Made by a program: the position numbers and the translations under genes. A stretch of 32,195 bases of DNA from Chromatiales bacterium (GTDB lineage Bacteria > Pseudomonadota > Gammaproteobacteria > Chromatiales > Chromatiaceae), in assembly GCA_028284585.1 (NCBI GenBank), contig JANQRK010000095.1, positions 1 to 32,195 on the forward strand, read 5' to 3'. Within the stretch, counting starts at the first letter, position 1. The number at the start of each line of letters is the position of its first letter. Under the pieces are notes generated by a model. The model did no database searches and had not been told where the DNA came from. It saw nothing but the letters and a program-made list of their open reading frames with translations. Below are positions 1-8,038 of this stretch, piece by piece.

Positions 1-116
1 CAAAACGCGCCACGCGGCGTTGCTCGTCGTTCATATAGGCTCACAAAACCTCTCTCCTCGCGCCTTGCCTGACAGGTTTTGGGGCAGCAACGCTGCGCCA
101 CGCGTAGTGTGAACAG
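1..116. repeat. Fragment of an interspersed repeat at the window edge
   Basis: No credible gene was found here. The segment ends with CGCGTAGTGTGAACAG (101-116), which recurs exactly inside the right arm of the palindrome at 3118-3171. It also contains GCAGCAACGCTGCGCCACGC just upstream of that motif. A shared terminal motif suggests a dispersed repeat family, perhaps a MITE or REP-like element whose other end lies left of the window. The family assignment is inference; the exact 16-base match is seen directly. Confidence 0.4.
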
Positions 117-240
117 ACGCTGAGGGAGAAGGCGGCAGTGCGGGTGCCCGATCGAGCGGCGCAGCAGCACATAGTCAGCCTGTCTGCTCTCGACGCCAGG
201 CGTAGACCGCCTCTTCATAGTGCCCTGGTCAATAAGAGCG

Positions 241-298
241 CCTCGAAATGTCGAGGTGCACGAGTCCGTGGAGAAAAATGCTATGGATGGCATTTTTC
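241..298. other. Two small hairpins in the 5' intergenic region
   Basis: CCTCGA-AATG-TCGAGG (241-256) is a perfect 6-bp stem with a 4-base loop. GAAAAATGC (273-281) and GCATTTTTC (290-298) form a 9-bp stem with an 8-base loop. The second ends in a short T run and could act as a weak terminator for something left of the window. The rest of the roughly 320 bases between 117 and 435 shows nothing else I recognise. Confidence 0.3.
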
Positions 299-435
299 GA
301 GGGTTCCATAAGTCACTAGGGTATGTCGTTGCGCTGCGCTGCTGTCTTGACCACACTTCTGCCATAGCGCCAGTGTAGTTGAAAAAACAATGTTTCCTGG
401 CACGCAGGCGCGCGGCTCGGGAAGACAAGGAGTAG

Positions 436-510
436 ATGACCGATATGCCGATGTTATTGGCTAACTCGCGGTACCTAGCTATGCCAGTATCGACGGCCAG
501 CTTGTGGTAG
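436..510 (+). CDS. Possible 24-residue upstream ORF (leader) overlapping the next start
   Basis: A strong Shine-Dalgarno sequence AAGGAG (427-432) precedes ATG codons at 436 and 445. The frame closes at TAG 508-510, a few bases past the GTG start (504) of the cytidylyltransferase, which lies in a different frame and has no good ribosome site of its own. The peptide has no recognisable features. The likeliest role, if real, is translational coupling: ribosomes finishing this short frame restart at the overlapping GTG. The gap to ATG 436 is only 3 bases and to ATG 445 it is 12, so neither start is ideal. It may instead be chance, or mark an altered N-terminus of the following gene. Confidence 0.25.
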   Translation: MTDMPMLLANSRYLAMPVSTASLW

Positions 511-1229
511 CGCGCCCCGCCCCTCGCTTTCTCGGCCTGATCCCTGCACGTGGCGGCAGCAAGCGGGTGCCGCGAAAAAATCTGACGCCGGTCGCTGGAA
601 AGCCGCTGCTTGCTTGGACCATCGAGGCCGCGAGATCGGCGCAGCGACTCGATCGCGTGGTCCTGTCTACTGATGACGATGAAATCGCCGAGCTGGGCCT
701 CAGGCTTGGTGCCGAGGTGCCGTTCCGCCGACCGTCGGAACTGGCCACTGACACGGCCGCTGGCAGCGACGCCATGGTACATGCGGTGCGCAGCATGGCG
801 GCGCTGGGCGAGGCCTTCGACTATGTCGTAGTGTTGCAGCCAACATCGCCATTGCGGGTCGGTGCGGATGTCGATGCGGCGATAGAACTGCTGCTGGCCA
901 AACAGGCGCATGCCGTCGTCAGCGTGTGCAAGACAGATCATCCGCCGGAGTGGAGCAATACCCTACCTGACGACCTGTCGATGCGTGACTTTCTGCGCCC
1001 TGAAATGCGCCATACCCGTTCGCAGGACCTACCGACCAGCTACCGATTGAATGGCGCGATCTACATTCACGAATGCCAGCGCCTGCTGCGTAACGAGGGT
1101 GTCGAAATGGATGAGCTTACCTATGCCTACGTCATGCCACGCGAGCGTTCGATCGACATCGACGAAGTCATCGATCTGGAGATTGCCGATCTGTTCCTGC
1201 GTCGTCGCCCAGGTCAGGCGTCTTCGTGA
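504..1229 (+). CDS. Acylneuraminate cytidylyltransferase family protein (CMP-nonulosonate synthetase)
   Basis: This family transfers CMP from CTP to a sialic, pseudaminic or legionaminic acid, giving the activated sugar used for surface glycans. The 241-residue product has the nucleotide-binding start LGLIPARGGSKRVPRKN (about residues 9-25), the VVLQPTSPLR segment around residue 110, and normal family length (about 230). A GTG start is chosen because the frame has no ATG upstream before its stop at 462 and the conserved block begins just eight residues in. No sialic acid synthase or other sugar gene lies beside it: a repeat and intergenic DNA are upstream and a convergent TraB gene is downstream. 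The exact nonulosonic acid (NeuA, PseF or LegF type) cannot be told from the sequence. The family is confident, the substrate is not. Confidence 0.88.
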   Translation: MVARPAPRFLGLIPARGGSKRVPRKNLTPVAGKPLLAWTIEAARSAQRLDRVVLSTDDDEIAELGLRLGAEVPFRRPSELATDTAAGSDAMVHAVRSMAALGEAFDYVVVLQPTSPLRVGADVDAAIELLLAKQAHAVVSVCKTDHPPEWSNTLPDDLSMRDFLRPEMRHTRSQDLPTSYRLNGAIYIHECQRLLRNEGVEMDELTYAYVMPRERSIDIDEVIDLEIADLFLRRRPGQASS

Positions 1230-1396
1230 AGTCTTCTTGGGCCTACGGCACTATGACTGGCGGGTACAGCGACAGCCTGCAAGGTTTACCCACAAAGGTG
1301 CAGCTAGCCTGCTTCGTGAGTCGGCGGTGCAGATTGCAGCGACCAAGGCGTAGGCATCCGATCTCGCACAGCGGCTACGGCTCGTTTGGCGCTTTT

Positions 1397-2620
1397 TCAG
1401 GCGCTCAATCGGTCGTAGATCAGGAAGCCTGCGAGATAGGTGCCGATCGCCGATCCCAGGGTGCTAAAAAGGAACACCAACAGGGTGCGCGATACCCGGT
1501 TGCGCCACCATCCGCGCAGCTTGGTTGTGTCGTGGCGAAGGTTGCTGAAATCTCCAACCCTAGGGCGTCGCAGCCACAACTCGGTCGCGGCGGTGACCAT
1601 GCCAGCGCCGACCGTCGGGTTCAGTGAGGTCAGCGGTGCTGCGGCGAACGCGGTCAGGATGGTGAGCGGGTGGGCCGCAGCGCATAGGGCGCCCAGCGCG
1701 GATAATCCACCGTTGATCAATATCCAATCGCGCACCAGTTGCCAGCCGAGATCCGGGTTGCGGCTGAATCCAACGTAAAAACCGATGAGCACGGCGGCAG
1801 CGATCAGCCAAGGGATCAGCCGTGGCCAGCGCGATTTCTTTGGGATGCTCTCGAGTTCACGCCGTGCTGTGGCTGGGTCATCGGTGTCTCCCAGGTGGCG
1901 TGCGATACCGTCGAGGTGCCCCGCACCGACGACTGCGAGGATCGGACGCCCTGGGTGCTCGGCGACGGCCTCGCGCAGCCGTGCCCCCATGTAGCGGTCG
2001 CGCTCAGCGATCAAGGGTTGATAAAGATCACGACGGTCATGGGCGAACTCGGCAAAGGTCGTCTCGAGCACGTCGCCTTCTTTTAGATGCTCGATATCTT
2101 CTTCGTGGACTTCCTCGCGTGAGATCAGGCTGGTCATCAAACCGGTAAAGAGCAGCGCGCGCCGCCACCAGCTCAGGTTGTGCGCCGTGCGCTTGAGTGT
2201 CGTCCCGATTTCGCGATCGATCAGTATGACCGGCAGGTCATGCTGCTTGGCCTGATCGATCGCAGTACGCATCTCGGCACCGGGCTCGATATCCAATTGC
2301 TCACCGAGGCGCTGCTGATAGGCCGCCATGGCCAAGTTAGCCATCACCATCGACGCTTTGCCTTGGCGAATAACCTGCATCAGATCGAGCTTGGCCAGCT
2401 GCTCCGGATTGGCTAGTGCCTCATAGCGACTCGGGCACAGTTCGACCGCGACCGCTTGGTAAGACCGGCTGCCCAGTTCATGGGCGACCTGCTCCGCACT
2501 GCTGCGGGATACATGGGCGGTACCCAATAGGGTGACTGCAGTGGTGCCCACCTGGATCTCGCGCAGTAGCGTCGGCGGATCGCTGTGCTCAGATGGCACC
2601 GCATCCCTGGTTAACGACAT
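1397..2620 (-). CDS. TraB/PrgY-family membrane protein
   Basis: This is a 407-residue TraB-domain protein. The family is named after enterococcal pheromone-shutdown proteins, but the role of the proteobacterial members is not established. The N-terminal domain carries GTAHVS (residues 33-38), AVELCPSR around residue 60 and VVGAGHLDG around residue 231, all family hallmarks with conserved His and Glu. The C-terminal part has membrane segments at about 268-285, 297-330 and 379-402, with the conserved HPLTILTAF-APLTSLNP stretch between them. The start at 2620 is chosen because AGGAG lies seven bases upstream; the open frame continues 62 codons further but that extension is low in hydrophobics and lacks homology hallmarks. 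It is divergent from the small lipoprotein gene (105-bp gap) and convergent with the cytidylyltransferase. Confidence 0.88.
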   Translation of the reverse strand: MSLTRDAVPSEHSDPPTLLREIQVGTTAVTLLGTAHVSRSSAEQVAHELGSRSYQAVAVELCPSRYEALANPEQLAKLDLMQVIRQGKASMVMANLAMAAYQQRLGEQLDIEPGAEMRTAIDQAKQHDLPVILIDREIGTTLKRTAHNLSWWRRALLFTGLMTSLISREEVHEEDIEHLKEGDVLETTFAEFAHDRRDLYQPLIAERDRYMGARLREAVAEHPGRPILAVVGAGHLDGIARHLGDTDDPATARRELESIPKKSRWPRLIPWLIAAAVLIGFYVGFSRNPDLGWQLVRDWILINGGLSALGALCAAAHPLTILTAFAAAPLTSLNPTVGAGMVTAATELWLRRPRVGDFSNLRHDTTKLRGWWRNRVSRTLLVFLFSTLGSAIGTYLAGFLIYDRLSA

Positions 2621-2725
2621 GAGTGGCTCCTGGATCAGAGGCGCAATGATAACAGTCCTCTCCAGGTGACAGCGGTAGCGGTGCTGATTACCATGCCCGG
2701 TGTCGATTTCTTGCAAGGCACTGGA

Positions 2726-3121
2726 ATGCGTATCCTGCTGATCTGTTTGGTCCTTGTCGTCGCCGGCTGCCGGAGCAATCCTTTCGGTCCTGATGTCCCG
2801 ATGCACCTGGCCGCCAGCACCAAGCTGTTCGAGGATACTGTGCGTTGGGGAAACTTAGAGAATATGTACCTGTTCTTGCGCGCGGATACCGAACAAAAGA
2901 TCGAGGTCCAGAAGGGTCTCGACAATGTTCGGGTTACTGGCTATGAAACCAGCCAGTTACGGCAACTAGACGACGAGGGGCGCTGGGCGCAGACGGCAGT
3001 GATCGACTATGTGTTGACCGATCAACAAGTCGTCCGTCAACTGACCGACGACCAGATCTGGGTCTCCGAAGACGATGGTAAGACCTGGGTTCGGACGACA
3101 CCAGTGCCGCAGTTTCGCTAG
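2726..3121 (+). CDS. Small predicted lipoprotein of unknown function
   Basis: The 131-residue product begins MRILLICLVLVVAGC, a type II signal peptide with lipobox VAGC and acylation Cys15, so it should be anchored to the inner or outer membrane. The residue after the Cys is Arg, not Asp, which favours outer-membrane sorting by the enterobacterial rule. The mature part is charged and rich in Asp, Gln and Val, with no domain I recognise; the end (WVSEDDGKTWVR) looks like a beta-rich, exported fold. The ATG at 2726 is preferred over an upstream in-frame ATG at 2666 because it opens the signal peptide and has AAGG about nine bases before it. Its stop codon lies inside the left end of the palindrome at 3118-3171. 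I do not assign a function. Confidence 0.8.
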   Translation: MRILLICLVLVVAGCRSNPFGPDVPMHLAASTKLFEDTVRWGNLENMYLFLRADTEQKIEVQKGLDNVRVTGYETSQLRQLDDEGRWAQTAVIDYVLTDQQVVRQLTDDQIWVSEDDGKTWVRTTPVPQFR

Positions 3122-3171
3122 GGCCTGTTCACACTGCGCGAGGCGCCTCGCGTAGTGTGAACAGGCCCTAG
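3118..3171. repeat. 54-bp near-perfect palindrome over the lipoprotein stop codon
   Basis: Two 27-base arms meet at 3144/3145. All pairs are complementary except 3136/3153, which is G opposite T and would be a G-U wobble in RNA. The left arm reads CTAGGGCCTGTTCACACT and then continues, with the stop codon TAG (3119-3121) inside it. The right arm contains the 16-base motif also found at 101-116. As RNA it would form a very strong stem and could stop transcription or protect the lipoprotein mRNA 3' end, though no T run follows. The shared motif suggests a member of a dispersed palindromic repeat family. Confidence 0.7.
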
Positions 3172-3328
3172 CCCGCATCGCGCTATTTTGGTGCCGGCAG
3201 GGCTTGGCGATGCATGAAGCTCCAGCGGGCACATCGAGCGGCAGGCCATTCGTTGGGTGTGGTACACGCCAATCTGCGAGGATTCCCGTTGCCGGCATGG
3301 GTTGATAGCCAAGTCCGAGGCCGAGAGC

Positions 3329-4825
3329 ATGCGCCGCATGACCAGTCTGGCCGATCTCAAGTTTGACAATAGTTTCGCCGCGCTGCCCGAGGGCTTCCAC
3401 TCGCGGGTTACCCCTTCACCCTTGGCGGGGACGCATCTGATCAGTGTGAGCCCCGCATCTGCGGCCCTACTGGAAATGACGCCTGAGCAACTGTGTAGCG
3501 AACAGGCGATGGCCTGGTTGTCCGGACAGATACCGCTACCCGATGGTGACCCAGTGGCCATGTGTTACGCGGGTCACCAGTTTGGTTATTACGTGCCTCA
3601 GCTCGGTGATGGTCGTGCACTGATTCTTGGCGAGGTATGCACGGGGTCTAGCGGGCACTGGGAGCTACAGCTCAAGGGGTCCGGGCTGACGCCGTATTCG
3701 CGCGAGGGTGATGGGCGTGCGGTATTGCGCTCTAGCATCCGTGAGTATTTGTGCTCGGAAGCCATGCATGCCCTGGGGATACCGACCACGCGGGCACTCT
3801 GCTTGTTTGGCAGCGAGGAGCCCGTGTACCGCGAGGGTTTGGAGCGCGGTGCCCTGCTGGTGCGCATGGCACCCAGCCATGTTCGCTTCGGCTCGTTCGA
3901 AGTCTTTTATTATCGGCAGCGCTTCGATCGGCTTCGGCAGCTCGCTGACTATGTGGTCGATCATGACTATCCGCACCTGTGCGACCTGGCCGAGCCACAT
4001 GCAGCATTGTTGGGTGAGATCATTCAGCGCACCGCGACCCTGATGGCTCAATGGCAGCTGGTCGGCTTCGCACATGGGGTAATGAACACCGATAACATGT
4101 CGGCCCTCGGCCTGACCTTGGACTATGGGCCGTTCGGGTTCATGGAGGCCTATGAGCCGGGCCTGATCTGCAATCACTCCGACTATCAGGGGCGTTATGC
4201 CTTTGATCAACAGCCGGCGATCGGCCTGTGGAACCTCACCCGACTGGCGCAGGCGATGCTGCCGCTGCTGGATGCCGATCATGGTGAGACAGCGGCCGAA
4301 CGCGCCCACGAATTGCTCGATCTGTATAAACCTGCGCTCAGCGAGGCCTATATTGGAGGTCTGAGGGCCAAGCTCGGGCTGCGTGATGCCCAGGCCGACG
4401 ATTATGCCTTGGCGCAACGTCTGCTGGATCTAATGGCAGATGATAAGGTCGATTTCACCAATCTATTTCGTGATCTCGCCGACCTCCAGGTGGCCAGTGA
4501 TGACCAAGATGCTGCTTTGCGCCAGCGTTTTGCCGATCGTGCCCGATTCGATGCCTGGGCGGCGGATTATCGCGCGCGTCTGCGCCAAGAGCAGAGTGTC
4601 GATAGCGAACGGCGAGCTGCTATGCATGCGGTCAACCCGCGCTATGTGTTGCGCAACTATCTCGCCCAACAGGCGATAGAGCAGGCTGAGCAGGGTGACT
4701 ATTCGGAGGTGGAGCGTTTGCTTACGGTGTTGTTGCGACCGTTCGATGATCAACCGGGGATGGCGGCCTACGCCGCAGAGCCACCGGATTGGGCGCGTGA
4801 TCTGGCCGTCAGCTGTTCGTCCTGA
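3329..4825 (+). CDS. selO: Protein adenylyltransferase SelO (YdiU/UPF0061)
   Basis: SelO is a pseudokinase-fold enzyme that binds ATP in a flipped orientation and transfers AMP to Ser, Thr or Tyr of target proteins; in E. coli it links to glutaredoxin and oxidative stress. The 498-residue product matches family length. Visible hallmarks are LKGSGLTPYSR (115-125), RMAPSHVRFGSFE (179-191), MNTDNMS (252-258, metal and catalytic region), DYGPFGFM (265-272), CNHSD (281-285) and the conserved end VSCSS with a Cys where vertebrate SelO has selenocysteine nearby. The start at 3329 has GAGG eight bases upstream; ATG 3338 is an alternative, and the 24-codon upstream extension is unlikely. It stands alone, convergent with the PII-like gene. 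Confidence 0.95.
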   Translation: MRRMTSLADLKFDNSFAALPEGFHSRVTPSPLAGTHLISVSPASAALLEMTPEQLCSEQAMAWLSGQIPLPDGDPVAMCYAGHQFGYYVPQLGDGRALILGEVCTGSSGHWELQLKGSGLTPYSREGDGRAVLRSSIREYLCSEAMHALGIPTTRALCLFGSEEPVYREGLERGALLVRMAPSHVRFGSFEVFYYRQRFDRLRQLADYVVDHDYPHLCDLAEPHAALLGEIIQRTATLMAQWQLVGFAHGVMNTDNMSALGLTLDYGPFGFMEAYEPGLICNHSDYQGRYAFDQQPAIGLWNLTRLAQAMLPLLDADHGETAAERAHELLDLYKPALSEAYIGGLRAKLGLRDAQADDYALAQRLLDLMADDKVDFTNLFRDLADLQVASDDQDAALRQRFADRARFDAWAADYRARLRQEQSVDSERRAAMHAVNPRYVLRNYLAQQAIEQAEQGDYSEVERLLTVLLRPFDDQPGMAAYAAEPPDWARDLAVSCSS

Positions 4826-4842
4826 TCGCTGGTCGCCTAGTT

Positions 4843-4875
4843 GAGGACACCTTTACGAAAAATCGAGGTCTCCTC
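4843..4875. terminator. Possible bidirectional terminator between convergent genes
   Basis: GAGGACACC (4843-4851) pairs with GGTCTCCTC (4867-4875) at eight of nine positions across a 15-base loop. It lies exactly between the convergent stops of selO and the PII-like gene. There is no good T tract, so this is a weak call based on position and symmetry. Confidence 0.3.
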
Positions 4876-6063
4876 TTAGGCCGCACTGCTCTGGCGAAAA
4901 TCAATACGCCCGGGCACATAGGTGGCAACGCGAGCGACCTCCATCTGCATCAGGCAAATATCTGCCAACCCAGCGGGTTGGGCGCGGTTAGTGACCGCGT
5001 CGCATAGCGATGACGCCTGCGATTCTGGCACTACACAGCGCAGCATGCCGTAATCCTGATTGATACGTGCCCCCGCCAACTGATCACCCTCGTTGGCCGC
5101 GTTGAAGCGAGCGTAGTGGAGGTTCAGGCCAGGTGCGCCGGCATCTAACAAGATATCCATTAGATGTGGCAGATCGTCGCGGCGCGCGATAGCGGCGATG
5201 CAACTGAGCGACACCGCTTGCAGGGTAGCGGGACTGGCAATCTGCAGACCTACGCCCTTGGCATTGCCGCCGACTTCGAAAACACTCTGGTCGCGCCAGT
5301 GCGTATGGCCAGCGAGGTGATCAATCGCATTGATCATCTGTTGCATGTTCGCTGCATAGTGATGGTGAGAAACGCGACCGGGCAAGTTGAATAGGCCGTG
5401 AGTCACCGGCAGCCGGTACATGAAGCCACGTCCGGGCAGGTGCAGTTCGCCCGCTTTGGCCATGGCATCGAATACGTCTTCCACATCGGCGTCTTCCGCG
5501 AGCACCAGCAACACCTCTTTTTCGTGCTCTTTGGTAATGCGTAGCCAACCCAGACGGTCACGGATGCCGCGGCCTTCGCTGTAGTACACAATGGGGCCAT
5601 GGGCACCGGCATTGATCGCCGCCTTGGCGACTTTGTCGCTCTGGCGATGCCCCACCACGCAGCACACCAGACTCAGGCTGTGGCTCAAGCCCGCGAGCGA
5701 CTGGTTTGGCATCTGTGCGACATTGCTGGGCCATACGTGGAAGTCGTCGCCGAACCAAACACGCTGACAAGGAGTACTGTATACCGCGCCCGTGGCCTGG
5801 CGATGTAGGTTGCCCTCTTCGGCCACGGTTCGCACGATGCGCTCTATGTCCTCGTTCGGCACTAGCATCTGCAGCATGCTCTTGGCTGGACTGATGGGCG
5901 GCAAGAAGCGTTTGAACCAATGGTCTTGAAGCAAGGTGCCGCGCGCCTTCCAGGCCAGCGAGCTGGCCCCTTGCTGCTGCTCGACGCTGCTCAACACGCG
6001 TTGGACGGTGCTACCTGGCAGTATCGCGGTAACGGTGGAGTAGTTGATGTCGGATCGCTGCAT
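4876..6063 (-). CDS. Triple PII-like module protein
   Basis: The 395-residue protein contains a clear PII-like (GlnB-fold) unit at about 129-222: LVCCVVGHRQSDKV strand/helix, GAHGPIVYYSEGRG leading to the T-loop position, EKEVLLVLAEDADVEDVF, then GELHLPGRGFMYRLPV. On inspection, residues 7-100 (starting NYSTVTAILPGSTVQRVL and ending RQATGAVYSTPC) and 283-385 (starting AVSLSCIAAIARRDDL, with DAGAPGLNLHYARF and ending LADICLMQMEVARVATYVPG) follow the same strand-helix-strand order, so the chain looks like three PII-like units in tandem. Ordinary PII proteins are homotrimers that bind ATP/ADP/2-oxoglutarate or other nucleotides and control transporters and enzymes. The ATG at 6063 has GGAG six bases upstream, and the site overlaps the stop of the DUF1538 gene ten bases away, so the two are co-translated. 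The central unit is a confident call; units 1 and 3 are my inference. Confidence 0.75.
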   Translation of the reverse strand: MQRSDINYSTVTAILPGSTVQRVLSSVEQQQGASSLAWKARGTLLQDHWFKRFLPPISPAKSMLQMLVPNEDIERIVRTVAEEGNLHRQATGAVYSTPCQRVWFGDDFHVWPSNVAQMPNQSLAGLSHSLSLVCCVVGHRQSDKVAKAAINAGAHGPIVYYSEGRGIRDRLGWLRITKEHEKEVLLVLAEDADVEDVFDAMAKAGELHLPGRGFMYRLPVTHGLFNLPGRVSHHHYAANMQQMINAIDHLAGHTHWRDQSVFEVGGNAKGVGLQIASPATLQAVSLSCIAAIARRDDLPHLMDILLDAGAPGLNLHYARFNAANEGDQLAGARINQDYGMLRCVVPESQASSLCDAVTNRAQPAGLADICLMQMEVARVATYVPGRIDFRQSSAA

Positions 6064-6073
6064 GATTGGCTCC

Positions 6074-8038
6074 TCAGGCGCCGGTAGAGGGAGCGGCTAT
6101 ACCTTGCACCTCGGCATCGCCGTTCTCTGTGAGTTGCTGCGCTCGCTCTTGGCGTTGGGTGTAGAGGCCGACTGTAAGGACGGTAAGGATGGGGCCGACC
6201 GACGCCAGCGCGAGTACGCCAAAGCCGTTGCTAACACCAGGGACGTTGGCGCCAATACCCAGGCCCATGGCGAGCACCAGGGGCACCGTGATCGGCCCAG
6301 TGGTGACACCGGCACTGTCCCAACTGAAGTTCACGAAGCTGTGTGGTGAGCGCCAGGTAAGGATTAGCACCAGCGCATAGGGTGGCATCAGCATCCAGAA
6401 CAACGGCAGGTTGTAGGCCATTTTTACGATGCCGGCGCCGATCCCCAGACCGACGCCAATGGCCACGCTTTGCATCAGCAGCTTCTTACGGAAGGCGCCT
6501 GCGGTGGTGCGCTCGACGGTTTCGCCGAGCGCATTGAGCGCGGGTTCCGCCAGGGTGGCACCATAGCCAAGAAAAAACGCGAAACCGATGGCCAGCATCT
6601 TGCCGAAGTGGGCTTCCTCGAGGAGCGGGCCTTCCATGTGGCTGTAGCCCCAGGGCACGATTTCGGCGAACGCCAAGGGCACATTGCTGCCCAGCTGTTC
6701 ACCCAAGGGTGTCAGCCCGAGCGCGATGCCTAGGCCGAACAGGGCCATGCCCAGCAAGGCGAAGCTCACGCCAATCGATACATCGGTGCCGCGGTGCAGC
6801 CGCTGTCGCAGCAGTATGCGCAATACGATGTACAAGAACAGACATAGTGGAATGATGGCACGCAGTGCATCTAGGCCGGCGCTCGCGAGCTGCTGGGATA
6901 TCGACTTGGTGGTATCCCAGGTCTTGGCAGCGAAAAACTCGAACTCACGCAAGTAGGTTTTGACAACTGTTATCTGGGGGTCGGTAATCTGGATCTCGCC
7001 GTCTACCAACTGGGCATCGCCGCCCTTGAACTGCAAACGGTAGCCTTCGGGTAGCTGGCCGGTGCGTTGGTAGTCGACGAATTCCTGCTCGGTGATCGGT
7101 ATCGACGTTTGGTCAGAGATCGCGGCGGCTTGGCTGGTTCTGCTGGGGGTCGGCGTTGCCGACTCTGTGGTTTCCGCAGCCGGTGGGGTCTGGTAATTGG
7201 CGGCGCCATAGTAGTCATCTTGCGCATAATGGACCAAGGCCAGCAGCAGTACCGCGAGGATCGGGAACAATGAGGCCAAAGTGACGATGCCGAATCCCGA
7301 ATGCCCGCTACTGCCTCCGCCGGTACTGACAACCCGACATACACCGATGCCCAATGCGAGTACCAAGGGGACGGTCACCGGGCCGGTGGTTACCGCGCCG
7401 CAATCCCATGCCAAGCCGAGCACATCTTTCAGCTCAGGGACCTGACTGAAATAGAAGGACAGCGCGAGCAGTACTGCGACGCTGGGCATGGCCAGGTATT
7501 TGAGCGGCCAGGCGTAGAAAAATCGCAGCACCCCCAGGGTGACCGCAACACCCACGCCGACGCCGACTGAGCCGACCAATTGACCGGAAAAGTCGTTGAG
7601 TAGGCTGTAAAGCAGGGGGGCTTCCGCGGGTAAGACACCGGCCCCCGCGGCCTTCAAGACTGCGATGGCCGGCTCGGCGAACGTGGCGCCAACGCCGAGC
7701 AAAAATGCAAAAAGCAAAATTGTCGGTAGACGCGAGCTTCTGGGAAGGACGCTGCCGATCTCCTCACCGAGCGGCATCAGGCCCAGCCGCAGGCCCTCCA
7801 TAAAGAACATGAGTCCGACGGCCACAACGAAGATCCCCATACCGATCATCGCGGCATAGACAATCGGGAGCTGCAGCACAAAGAGCTGGAACAACACGAG
7901 ATAGGCCACAATGAACCAGATGCCTTCCAGCTGGTTCATGAAATTTCGTTTGACGTAGGGGGTGAGCACGCGGAGGGTGTCGCGCCACCCGAGTTGATAC
8001 CTTTGCTTGGTCTGGGCGGGAGTCATGGTCCACTGCAT
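6074..8038 (-). CDS. Double DUF1538 multi-pass membrane protein
   Basis: The roughly 654-residue inner-membrane protein holds two copies of the DUF1538 domain, a family of unknown function with transporter-like features. Copy 1 spans about residues 20-270 with PLGEEIG, GATFAEPA (about 118-125) and CGAVTTGPVTVPLVLALG (about 213-230). Copy 2 spans about 390-625 with PLGEQLG, GATLAEPA (about 494-501) and SAGVTTGPITVPLVLAMG (about 575-592). The repeat of AEPA and TTGPxTVP motifs suggests an internal pseudo-twofold, common in carriers. A hydrophilic 110-residue linker (about 275-385), rich in Thr, Ala and Gln, joins them. The start is uncertain: TTG 8044, ATG 8038 and ATG 8026 are all in frame and none has a strong ribosome site. 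The PII-like gene follows by ten bases, implying one transcription unit. Confidence 0.88.
   Translation of the reverse strand: MQWTMTPAQTKQRYQLGWRDTLRVLTPYVKRNFMNQLEGIWFIVAYLVLFQLFVLQLPIVYAAMIGMGIFVVAVGLMFFMEGLRLGLMPLGEEIGSVLPRSSRLPTILLFAFLLGVGATFAEPAIAVLKAAGAGVLPAEAPLLYSLLNDFSGQLVGSVGVGVGVAVTLGVLRFFYAWPLKYLAMPSVAVLLALSFYFSQVPELKDVLGLAWDCGAVTTGPVTVPLVLALGIGVCRVVSTGGGSSGHSGFGIVTLASLFPILAVLLLALVHYAQDDYYGAANYQTPPAAETTESATPTPSRTSQAAAISDQTSIPITEQEFVDYQRTGQLPEGYRLQFKGGDAQLVDGEIQITDPQITVVKTYLREFEFFAAKTWDTTKSISQQLASAGLDALRAIIPLCLFLYIVLRILLRQRLHRGTDVSIGVSFALLGMALFGLGIALGLTPLGEQLGSNVPLAFAEIVPWGYSHMEGPLLEEAHFGKMLAIGFAFFLGYGATLAEPALNALGETVERTTAGAFRKKLLMQSVAIGVGLGIGAGIVKMAYNLPLFWMLMPPYALVLILTWRSPHSFVNFSWDSAGVTTGPITVPLVLAMGLGIGANVPGVSNGFGVLALASVGPILTVLTVGLYTQRQERAQQLTENGDAEVQGIAAPSTGA

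Noticed and set aside
2621..2806. N-terminal extension of the TraB protein by 62 codons
   Set aside because: ATG 2620 has AGGAG in good position, the extension has no family similarity, and it would overlap the lipoprotein gene on the other strand.
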